Assembly: GCA_034008185.1 (NCBI GenBank)
Contig: CM067082.1
Location: forward strand, 128,899,988 to 128,963,987
Reading direction: 5' to 3'
Source: Gorsachius magnificus
Lineage: Eukaryota; Chordata; Aves; Pelecaniformes; Ardeidae
DNA length: 64,000 nucleotides
Under the pieces are notes generated by a model, which made no database searches, was not told the origin of the DNA, and saw only the letters and a program-made list of their open reading frames with translations. Shown in pieces: positions 39,301 to 51,300 of this stretch (the stretch's first letter is position 1; every line of letters starts with the position of its first letter). A program made the position numbers and the translations under genes.

Positions 39301-42300
39301 CTTTGCATCCCTAGCCAAGTTTAGCTCCAGCTGAGCCTTGGCCTTCCTGACCCCATTCCTACACAACCAGACCGCATCCCTATACTCTTCCCAGGATGCC
39401 TGTCCCTGCTTCCACTGCCTGTGCAGTTCCCTCTTCCTCCTTAGTTTGACCAGCATCTCTCGTCTCAGCCATGCCGGTCTCTTCCCTTCTTTGCCCGATT
39501 TCTTACATCTAGGGATCGAGAGCTCTTGCACTCTGTGGATCACATCCTTAAAGATCTGACAGCTCTGTTCTGTTCCCCTGTCCCTGAGGACCGTTTCCCA
39601 GGGAGTCCTTCTGACTATCTCCTTGAGGAGCTGGAAGTTTGCTTTTCTAAAATTCAGGGTCCTGACTATACTCTTTGTTCTTCCCATTTCCCTCTGGAGC
39701 GTGAGCTCTGCCAGTGAATGATCACTGCAGCCCAGGCTGCCTCCGATCTTGACATTTCCGACGAGCTCGCTTACATTGGTGACCACCAGGTCCAGTATCG
39801 CATCCCCTCGGGTAGGGGTGTCTATTACCTGGCTTAAGAAGTTGTCCTCAATGCATTCGAGAAACCTGCTGGATTGCCTACAGCTTGCCGTGTTGGTTTT
39901 CCAGCAGATGTCGGGGTGGTTGAAGTCCCCCAGCAGGACGAGAGCCTGCAAGCACGAAGCCTCCCAGAGATGGAGGAAGAACGCTTCGCCAGTCGGCTCC
40001 TCTTGATCTGGTGGCCTGTAGTAGACACCAACTGCCAGGTTCCCTTTGTTGCCTCTCTCTCTGATTCTTATCCATAAGCTTTCGACCTGCTCATGGCTAT
40101 TCTTCAGGGACAGCTCTTCACACTGTAACGATTTCTTGATGTAAAGGGCAACACCTCCGCCCCTCCTTCCTCACCTGTCCCTTCTGAACAGTCTGTAGCC
40201 ATCAATAGCTACATTCCAGTCGTGGGATTCATCCCACCAATTTTCCGTAATGGCAATCAGGTCGTAGCTTTCTAGCAGCACGATAGCTTCCAACTCCTCT
40301 TGTTTGTTTCCCTTGCTTCGCGCGTTTGTATAGAGGCATTTCATATGAGCTGTTGGCCTCATCACCTTCATAGCAGAACACCCCTCATTTACTTTGAGGT
40401 GTTTCACGGGCTTTTCCTTGTTGGCTCCTACTACCTCAGGAGCCTCCGGCTCACCTCCGCCGGACTTCAACTTCTCTGCAGTGCCCCTGGCATACTGCTG
40501 GGCAACGGGTTGAAGGCTCATACTAGCCCCCAGTCCCTCTAAGCCTTGCGTTTCATCCCCTAGCCTGTCGCTGGCAAGCCTGATAGGTTCCCCTTCCCCC
40601 TTCACATCTAGTTTAAAGCCCTGTCAATGAGTCCCGCAAACTCCTGGGCAAAGACCCTCTTCCCCCTTTGATAAAACTGGCTCCCATTTGACTTGAGCAA
40701 GCCCGGTGCCGTGTAGACCATCCCGTGGTCAAAGAACCCAAAGTTGTGGCGGCGACACCAGTCGCGAAGCCACATGTTAATAGATTGAGTCTGCTCATAT
40801 TGTCCCGTGTCTCTGCCCACCACTGGAAGGAGCGAGGAAAAAATAACCTGCGCTCCAGATTCCTTCACTAATTGCCCCAAGGCTTTGAATTCTTTTTTGA
40901 TCACTGTAGCAGATGAGAAGCTTGAGTGCCCAAACTGCAATAGCCTAATCACATCATGATGTATATGTGTGGATGCACATGCTAAGGGCTATCCCAGTGA
41001 CGGAAAAGAGATTTGTTAAAGGATGCACAGCCTACAGTCCTTACCACCATAAATCTTCCTCTGAGTTTTGTAGGAGGAATGGGATGAAAATTATGAAATC
41101 TGTCAGCGTATTCTGTAATAGCAAGAGGAAGGTTATTTGTAAAAATTAAGCAGAAGCTTGAGCAATGTGACTGTCAGTGAAAATATCTGAACAGCTATAC
41201 TTGATGTCGCTGGGAATTGGCCATTATTAAAGAGCTTATCCCGAGCTCTCATTATTTTTCATTCGCAGGGTGTATGTAGAGTTATTTGAAAGAAAGTGGA
41301 GCAGGGGAATCAGAGGAGGCTTCCCAGCATGGTCATGAGCATGACGAGGCCTTGCAGGCTCGTTTGAGCCACAGGGAGGCTTGGAGGCAGAACTGGTAGT
41401 CAAAAGTGCTTTCCTCTTGCTGTGGCTAAGCAGGGACGGTTTCTTCCCTCTCTGGGCATCTCCTCTGGGGACAAGGGGATTTGCTCTTGGGAGGGTTTTG
41501 TGCCCTCATTGCAAGAAAAAGAAAGGAGACAAAATCATGGAGTGCTGCTCCTTCATGGAGCTATAAACTACAAATTTAACATCAATGAGACTTCACAGAT
41601 AAGAGTGCCCTATTGGCTGGTTCATGTTTTAGTCACTGCAAAGGACAACCAGCAGTTTCAGGTTTTGTACTGAAGTAAGAATTTGGACAACAATGCTCAA
41701 GAGCAATATTTACATGAAAAATTTTTTTTTTATTGACAAAATGAGAGCCAAAAATCTCCAGACAACTTTATTTGGCAGAAATACATCGTTATTCTCTTTG
41801 GTGCATAAAGAATGCTCAGGCTTGTATTTTCACAATATTATTGGCACATGCTCCTGATGAAGATACTTCTTAATAGAAACATTTCAGCATGCAGTGCCTG
41901 GTCTGCTGTATGCCACAAAAAGAAATAGACATAGATAAAATCATAGCCTAGGCAGCATTGATAGTAGGTGTAAGAAAAGTTAGTGTGCTGAAATAATTCT
42001 TGCCTTTCTAGAAATGAAATAAGGTATTTTTGTTATTAAAAATACTTAACAATTAAAAAAATGGTATCACAAGTGTGTTGTCTAATGTCTGAGGACATAG
42101 AGCACATTCATTTATAAAATACTTTAATTTTTCGGTGTAGGGGGTCACTGAATCTCACATTTCAGTGAAATCTTAGTGAAGTATACTAATGATGGTAACA
42201 CTGGCAAGGTTTTTATATAAATTTTATAAAATTCACAAGACTTGTGAAAATAAAGTCTTAGTGTTTTGTTGTGCCAACAATAAATATATTAGCCTGTAGC

Positions 42301-45300
42301 CCCTTGTGGCTTGGTGGAAACAATGCTATCAGATAAAGTTTTAATTACATCAAAGTCCCCTGTCCAGAAAATTTAGGCTGCCCTTTATTTCACATCCTTC
42401 TTCTGGAGATAATAATTGTTAAATACCAAAACAATTTTGTAAGTGAATGGTTTTCATGTTAAATTAGATTTTTCTGTTAGCAGTAGTCCTGTTTTATGTT
42501 TTCACTTAACAATTACTTAGGCTTAATTCAGTAACAGAATAACCATGCTCTTTCCACTTATTGCTAATGTCTGTAATAAATATAATGTGGTTGTATAGGC
42601 GAAATAATTAGTCTGGCACTGCATGGCTTTATAGTAGTTGAAGAAACTTCTCTGCATAGTGAGTTAATCATTGATCTCAGCAGCTTTTACAGAATAAAAT
42701 TAAAGAACCATGGGTTTGATCAGAGAGGCAGGGGATGAGTTTGCCCAAATTAGGTTGTGAGTGGAAAAAATAACTCCACTAACAGTAAGAGCATTTCAAA
42801 TGTCAAGTAAGATATTTCCCTGGCCAAAATAATGTATTAATGGAATGTATACAGTTGTCAAAATCCCTACATTAAGTAATAGAAAAATACCCACTCTTCA
42901 ACAGTCACAAGGAGTGTAAATGTTTCAAATTGCTACTTGAATCTGCAGAATAAAATAGGAAAATGGAATATAGAGAAAGTCATCCAGATCTTGTCAACCA
43001 GAAGTAACATGAATAGTTATGGACAGGCGCGGTGAAAATTATGATTCAGGAATTGATTTGGTATGCCAAGCCATCCTCTAATTTGTGTTGCTATTAAGGT
43101 GAAATATTTAGGTCTCAAGAATGAAGAGTTTTCCTCCTTTGATTGCTACAGTACAACTGACAGTTAATCTGGGAAAAAAACAAAGTGTTAATCCTCAGGG
43201 GAGCTTCTCACCTGGGCCTGCTTGATGTAAATTAGATGCACTAATATGAGTCTGAAAAAATTTATGACAGAGGGGATAGCTGCCCACAGAGGAATGTTTA
43301 ATAACCAAGAAAGATGAGGGAATGAATATTGGCTTTAGAAAAACTCAATTTAGCTAGAAAGAAAGTATATTTTTCAGTGGACAATGTTTATAGCCTATGA
43401 AAGGACTAGATGGAGAGACAGTATCTAAAATGGGTATTAAACTTTTGAAGAAGGTTATTAAAAGTTATTGGGTTAATTAGTAGACCATCTTTTAGCTCTT
43501 GGCGAGGTATAGTTTTCATTGCTAAAAATGGTGGCCTATATCTCCCTAAGAATGCTGTGAAGATAATGCAATTAGTTTTGCTGATGCATGCACATGCCAA
43601 GGTCAAACTCAAGACAGAGGATTTAGGTTTGACCTTTGTGAATTTCCACATGGTAGAACTAGTCTGAACTATGCTTTTACCTCGGGGAAACTGATATCTA
43701 CTAGTAGAGAAGAGTATCTCACAAGAATCCAAAACCATGGCCTAGGTTTGTATTGGAAGATACTGGTTTGACTTGTGTTTTTCAAAAATGTTTGTGTAAT
43801 TTTAGAAATCCTATAGTAGGTATGGTTAACACATCCTTAAAATAGTTATTGCATGTTTTTTCAATTTTCAGCTCTTTGGTTTTGCTCATTGAATCACTGT
43901 AATTATACCTGAAGACAAAAGGATTTCCTCATGTAAATTACACCAATAATAATAGGATTTGATGGAATAATTGTATTAGACAATGTACAGCTGGTCAGTC
44001 CCCCGATAAGCACAACTTAATGCAGTACTGAGCCCATTACAAACAGTGCTGGCAGCCCTGCTCCAAAGGGCAGTCAAGGATCAGGGAAGTTGTTTGCTTA
44101 GCAACTCTGGAAAAACAAACCCCCCTCCCTTTCACAGTGTTTTACCACAGACATGGCAAAATCAATTCACCTGGGGCCTTTGGAAATGTTTTAGTAGGCA
44201 CACAATGAAATGGACCATGTGGGTTACCAAGTTCAGCTTCCTACAGCCATCATGAGGTAGAAATTTAGTTTAGAACTTTCAGACAAAAAACTTCTTTCAG
44301 AAATCACAGCTCGCTAACCATTTACAATTACATTACAACAATCTTAAAAAAAAAAATGGAAAAGTTTCTCAAATATTCTTCCTTCTTCCTTCAGGAAGAA
44401 ATAGTCACTCATAGCAGTTTTCTGTTTTATTTTGAAACTTTACAGTCAAACCCCATTTTTCTCCAAGAGTTGAACTTGATTATGCCATAATAGTTTTTTT
44501 AGTAAAATTTACAGGTTTTTTTTTCAATTCACATACCAATAAAACAGTTATTGTCAGTACATTTGAAGTGCTATGCTTAAATTATGGAATGGAGTATAAT
44601 ATAAAACATGATATTCCCTCATATATATACAGAATGTTATATTGTGTTTGGATGCAATGTTACTGCAACAATTGGTGACCCAAACTACTTTCACAGTCAT
44701 TATGAGATACTGTATATACCGTGTGCTGTCAGAAGCCAAGAAGCATAAATATAATTCTATTGTGTAAACAACTAGAAGTTTCCAATCTTGTTACTGTATA
44801 ATTATTTTTATGTTGTTTTGGGCAGGGAAATAAAATTAGATTTACTGAGGCTTAGGTTAGAATAATAGATAAGCAACTATGGTAAAAAAGAATAAAATTG
44901 CCCATGAGGAACAATAATAGAGCACTGTTAAAGACCATATTAATGAAACAGCCTTATTCTTTGTAAATTGTAATGTTCCAACTTATTCCTTTTGTGCCAC
45001 CTGAAGTTTTCTTAAGAAACTTTTTTTTTTCTTATAAGCAAGAAGCTTTTATTCAGGATATGGCTATCCTGTTATAAAACATTGTAGCCCTGTTGGCTGG
45101 TACTCCATCCCTAGCAAACATGCTTTGTCCTTCAACCCTTTTTCAAGACTAAAATTTGCTGAACAACATCAGGCAGCAATATTGTTGTGGATGGTTAAGT
45201 GGGATCCAGAACTCAAATATGCTTCTAAATTTTATGTCTGTCCCTTTTTCTAAAATACATGCTTTATGAGCTTTAGAGCTTACACAATATTCAGCTACTT

Positions 45301-48300
45301 AACATGGCATTGCAAGTTTTTTAATGTCTGAGTTACAGGCTACATCTGCAGGAAAAGTGATAATGTGAAAAGTGTTATAACAGGTGTGAATAACATGGTG
45401 CAACCTTATAATATTTACAGTTGTCTTTAAGATTTTCTTTTTTTCCTGGTAAGTCTTGATAAATAGAAATTTAAACAGAATCTCAAAAAAGTCAGAAATG
45501 TCAAATATATAATTCAAGATATAACTGATTGTGAATATTAGGTTGTTGCATAGCTATTCTGGTCTTTCAATGTGATTGTATGGTAGAATATTGTACACTT
45601 ACTAAATTGAATAGGGACATTAATGAAAAAACTGCTGAATTAAACTCCATCCCTCTTTGCTTCCAGCAATTACTTGTCGCAGACAAGACGGAGGACAGGC
45701 TGAGATCAGTGAATGCCTTAAATACTCTGGCCCACTACCACCTTTAACACAGATGTGCCAGATTCCCTGCCAAGATGACTGTCAGCTTACGAACTGGTCA
45801 AAGTTTTCTTCCTGTAATGGGGACTGTGGAGGAGTCAGGACAAGAAAACGCACTCTTGTTGGTAAGAGTAACCAGAAAAATAATGCTTCTTTTACTAATT
45901 ATCGCTACTGTTTTGATTAAAACCTGCATTGTTTTGAGGTTCCCTTATAACAAACAAGCAAAGTTTGTCATTATGGCAGAAAGTAGACCCAATGTTACTG
46001 TCATGCTCTGTATACTGTTGGTGGAACAAAGAAATAACCCCTCAGGAGAACAAACTCCTGCCATATGTCTTGGACTTGATCATGGAGAAGATGGGAGAAC
46101 ATAGGAGGCCAGGGTTTCTTTTAAATGGAGCGCACATAGGAAACTTCAAAGCAGACCATCTCTTTTCTTGACAGGCAAGTCAGCATTGTCTGTAGTTCCA
46201 CGGAGGTGAAAAATGTAAAGCAGCGTAATTAACCAACAATCTGATCCAGTCCAAGGAAATAAAATAAAGGTCTTTACCTGCATTTTTGTTGGGCCCTGTG
46301 TTATCTTTTCACCAAAAGGGGCACAATTGTTTGCTATTTAATAGGTTTTCATACCATGTTTATTCCGAACCCTGATTCTGCAGCCTACTTCTGCGCACAA
46401 AAAGGTCAGGAATGTTGCTGGTTTATGGTTTATCATTTGTACAGAATTGTGTCCTTGAGATTATCTATTTGTGCTAAGTGTTTAACAAATATAAGACAGA
46501 CCTTTGAGGTTACACTCTCAAGCAATTTCTCTGAGTTACAGCTTAACATATGAAAATATTTTTTCAAAAGCTTTTTTTTTGCTTAAACTTTATTTTACTG
46601 ATTGTTTTCAGGCAAATGTTGGACAATTTAGTGAACGCTGAAAAGCATGTAACTCACAAACACTAACCAATGGGCTTAATGGTGTAAAAAGCCAAAGACC
46701 TTGGTGTCTTCAACATGATGGAGGTAGTGTGAGGCACTCAGAGTAGGGGTAGGAAAGTCCTGGGGTAGGAAATCTCTTCACATCATTCTCAAATCACTTT
46801 CAGTCCCAAATAAGGTTAAACAAGTTTAATTCTACTAAGACAAGAAACTAGATTTGGAAAACTGATAATGAAAAACAGAGTGTCTGCAGACCCTATTAAC
46901 TATTTGCATTTTATTTATTTATGTGCATTTTATCAGCTAAGAGTTTAGGGAGCAGGGCTACAATTTGTTTTGATTCCTCAGCAATCATGATTCCATACAC
47001 AAGCGGTATCTTGCAGCATTGTCTAACCAGATTGAATTCTCACCAGATTGAATTGGGTCTGTTTTCTTTGGGTTTTTTGTTTTTGTTTTGTTTTGGTTTT
47101 TTGCACTGAACTGTAACTGAGAAAAAAAATCTTGTTGAAGTTCCTCTGGAGCTTCCAATAGAAAACGTTTTAATAGAAAATCTAGTGAAAGTGGACTTTT
47201 TTTTTTTTTAATTGGTGACAGACCAATCAGCAATCATCTCTCATTAAAAGGGTCAAGGGTTAACCCAGTTGCATTCCTCTTCCTAACTCTGGTCTTGACG
47301 ACACCAAGACTTGCCTCCTGGATGGTGCTTTGGTGCATTAGGATTACTACGGCAGCTGAGTGCTTTTCAGCCTCTTGCTATAGATCATCATTTTCAGCCT
47401 TAAGCTTTGGTTTACCTCTTTTGAACTTCTTAGCTGCAGTCTTGAATGTCAGATTTATGATTAAGCCAGTCCTTTCCCTGGCTGAATGTTTGCTCTCCAA
47501 GTTCTTTATGTTCTCCATTCTTCCATTGCCTTCACCCAGTAGCACAGATCACCACATGAGGCAATACATTGCTTAATTTTTTGCCTTATTTCTTGACAAA
47601 ACTAATACTCTTACTTTGTGTCTCTTGAAACCTCTTGAGGTTTTAGTTAACAGAATAAAAAGGTTTTCCAACAATGTCCAACCACAAACTTTTCTTTGTT
47701 CCACATGATGGACACTGTTCCACTTTGAAATACTTTTTTTCTTCAACTTCTTTTTAATCTGGTTTGTTGTTTTTTTTTAAATTATTTTTCTCTGAATGAA
47801 ATGAAGAGAAAAACACATGCTCTGCTTCTAAATTATAACTGAAATCTCAAGAGTGAGACTTGGCCTCTGTCACAGCACTATTTTGCCAATTAGTCTGTAT
47901 TGTCTGTGGTGGAGGAAAGCTAGCTAAGGGGGGTGCCCATTAACAGCCTCAGAAAGAATGTGATAGGATCCAAACCCTACCCCCGCTCCATCCCCCTGTA
48001 AATCAGAAGACCTGTGGACAATGAATAATTCATGTTCTTCAGGCTCACTGTGGCTGTCTTATAACTCCAGTGAACTTTATGCCAGGTTTGCTTCCACAAG
48101 GGGAAAAAAGCCCTGACTAACAATTTTATTTTATTATTTTTTTTAAAGCAAAGCAAGAAAGAACAGATTCTCATACCACACAATTAACACTTTGAGATAC
48201 TTCCCTGTCCTGAGTTAAGCTACCCCTTCAAACTTGCTAAGACTGTGATACGTGCTGCTGTGTATTCTCTGTGGCAATGTGCTACCCAGGCTAACATGTA

Positions 48301-51300
48301 AAGCTGACTTGGAGTGGAATTCATAATTATTTATGATGAAAATGAGGAGGAAAAGTGTATTTTTAGCATAAAGTTGAGCTGTCAAAAGATAAACTCTTCT
48401 GCAGGTACCTTTTTTCTATTCCAGATGAAGACAGTAGTAAATACAAGCACTAAGGGTGCTGCAAAGTTGTGTCCAGTGCATTGTTTTGAATAGCAAGGAA
48501 GATACTACAGCATATTAATTTACAATAGTATCTAAGTAACAAGCATTTTTAAAACTGTTTTTGCAAAGGGTTCTACATAAATATGTATAAGCTGCCTAGT
48601 GTGGAAAGGAAAATTGAGCAAACTTTACCAAAGAAAAGATTAAAAGATTAAAAATAGATTTAATGGGAAGTGGAAGGTGAATGGATGGCGATGCTCCAAT
48701 TGGGAAAGGAAAATGAGAAGAGATTTGAAAAGAAACAAATTCACAGGAGCTTATTCTATTAGAGGGGAAGAATGGTAATTATTAACAAATGTACAATAAC
48801 AGGTGGTGAAATTAAAGGATTTTGACATTTTGAAAGAAGGTACTACTGTAGCAAAGGTGCATGTTACTTGCTTATGCAGTTTCCTTCAACTTGAGAAATT
48901 TTTATCCAGAGAATTTTTTTTTTTTATTGGACTGCACACTGCTGATGAATTAGGGGGGAAATGCTATATGTGATTAATTGCTAACTTCTTCAAACTGTAC
49001 TTCCCAAGAACTTTTATCCAAAGTAAAATATGGCTTTATATCCATAAATATTTGGCTTTATTTTCAAAGATGTTGCCTTTGTGAAAATTGTAGGCATCCA
49101 TTACTTAAGAAATTCAAGTCATTAACCTAAATGAATAAAGGTTTATGTAACTGGTTTTAGGTATATGTATTTGGTTGCAAGAATTTGTTACAGAAGTCTA
49201 AATGAAATTTTTGAGATGTCAACTGCTACAGACTTTCTAAAATAATTATTTCCTCTTTCTAGGAAAAAGTAAGAAAAGGGATAAATGCAAAAATTCTCAG
49301 TTGTATCCTTTGATTGAGAATCAGTTTTGTCCGTGTGACAAGTACAGCGCTCAGCCTGTGGGAAATTGGTCAGACTGTATTTTACCGGAGGGTAAGCTGG
49401 AAGTATTGCTGGGAATGAAGGTACAAGGAGATATTAAGGAATGTGGACAAGGCTATCGTTACCAGGCCATGGCATGCTATGACCAAAACAATCGACTTGT
49501 GGAAACGTCACGATGCAACAGTCACGGTATTTAGAAACCTCTTTTCTTTCATCTGTTTACTTATCTGCTTTATTTCATTTAATGTATTATGTGTACAGGT
49601 AGAATTAGAAGATTGATATTCATAGCTTAGGCTGCATTTTGTCCCAAGATACCGTCAGACCCAGCACAGATTTTTGCTGACTCACAAAATAGTAAACTTA
49701 ATTTTTACTGATTACTACGGTGCCATATTTAAAAGTAAAATAATGGTAAACGACTATGTATTTTAATAGAGAAAAGTAAAATATTGTGTTTTTTCTTATG
49801 ACTGTACCTGTGAATTTGAGAAGAAAGCCATTTAGAAGAGTCAGTTCCTCAAAAAAAGAAACAGGGACAACACAGGACTATTTTGGAAAGGCTGAAATTA
49901 TTTCCACAGATTCTTTAGATAGCTTTAATCTCCTTAAATAGCCTTATCTCTACTATTTGCTTTACGGCACCTTAACGGGCATGCATTGACCTGAGTTCAA
50001 CAGCACACAACACTTTCTCTGTGTAATTCTGTCATGTGTAAAACTAGGATGTTTAAAGACTTTATATTCTTTGTATTCACATTGCTCCTGGAGGGAACAG
50101 TGTTCCTTTCAAAAGTGGATGCAGCTATAGTCTTAGGATCAAAACTGGCACTTTCTGATTTGCAGTGAGCCAAAAATGTGTTAATTTACACCACTGGAGT
50201 TTTTGTGTTCATTTGCAGTGCAAAATTGTAACTGAGCTATTGGTATGAAAAGCTGGATGTTAGTGTTGGTGCCATTAAAAGGTCAATGCAAGTTTAATTT
50301 GCCTGTGTATTCCACTTTATAATGTTAAATTAAGATAACAGAAACTTCATTTATTTACTTGGATAAATTAAAAAGGGTATTTTAATTAGCACTATTAATT
50401 CCTATTTAGAGCTATGATAAATTAGAAACTGAATGTGTCAAGCCAAGTTGTACCATATCTTTGTGATTCAACGAAAAAGTGATCATTCAGCTTAATACTT
50501 CAAGGCAAAGCTGGAAGACAATTTCATGAAGAATTTTCTCCCATGTTTGTTTTTATTCAAAATCATCTTTTGCTGTGGTTAACTCATACTGAAAGACGAG
50601 CTTGCATAAATGCATCTGAATGACAAAATGTAAATCCTAAACTTGCGTGGCACAGGTGATCTCTATTTCTACTCTGAGAATGTTCTTTAATTCTGTTCTC
50701 AGCTGTTTGTTGTGGGTTGAGATCCACAAAGGTTTAGTTTTGTTCTTTTATGTAGTCTAGAGAGGACATGCTACACTTGCCATCCTTGTAGTACCAAAAG
50801 ATGTAGCTACCTCTAATGACCAGCAGTTATGTAAGCACAGATCTGCCTGGGCTGGGTAGTTGTCCTTCGGGAATTAGAAAGCTGATAGGGAATGCTGATA
50901 AAAGAGTCATGGAGCAGTCTGAATTGTTCAGAAGGCACCATTATAAAATATGGAACTGAAACTTCTTCCTATTTATCTGTTGATTTTTATTTTTTTTAAA
51001 CTTTAACTGTACATGACATGGTGTTAGAAATTAGTATTCTTGTCAGCATTAAGTCCAGAGTGATCTTTGAAAAGTGGAAAATTATAAAAGAAGTCCATGG
51101 TAAACTAGAGGAACTGATCGCCCTCTACAACTACCTGAAAGGAGGCTGTAGTGAGGTGGGGGTCGGCCTCTTCTCCCTGGTAACAGATGATAGGACGAGG
51201 GGGAATGGCTTGAAGCTGCGCCAGGGCAGGTTTAGGCTAGACATTAGGAAAAACTTCTTCACCGAGAGGGTTGTCAGGCTCTGGAATGGGCTGTCCAGGG

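Larger units (their letters stand above)
37483..40955 (-). mobile_element. Long CR1 LINE (about 3.5 kb, 5'-truncated inside ORF1)
   Basis: The + strand starts with TCATAGAA octamers and gttttgggttggaaggg, the CR1 3' end, and continues through the complete 3' UTR, nearly all of ORF2, and the last third or so of ORF1. Full CR1 elements are about 4.5 kb, so roughly 1 kb of 5' sequence is missing, the usual result of incomplete reverse transcription. The 5' boundary near 40955 is set by where the ORF1 match fades and could be off by tens of bases. It lies antisense to THSD7A in its longest intron. At least six frame-breaking lesions (given under the ORF2 entry) make it inactive, but long frames survive, so it is young compared with the 32690 copy. 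I see no clear target-site duplication, as is normal for CR1. Confidence 0.95.
32376..45666 (+). other. THSD7A intron between exons 5 and 6 of the window (13.3 kb)
   Basis: The longest complete intron here, phase 1. It carries an old CR1 fragment (32690-33390) and the long CR1 (37483-40955), both antisense to the gene. A (TA)n run sits at about 36539-36554. Between and after the elements (33400-37480, 40960-45660) I see AT-rich single-copy sequence with no exon of suitable phase. Confidence 0.8.

Noticed and set aside
37898..40077. Several + strand frames of 60 to 161 codons within the long CR1
   Set aside because: They are antisense shadows of the CR1 ORF2 on the minus strand.
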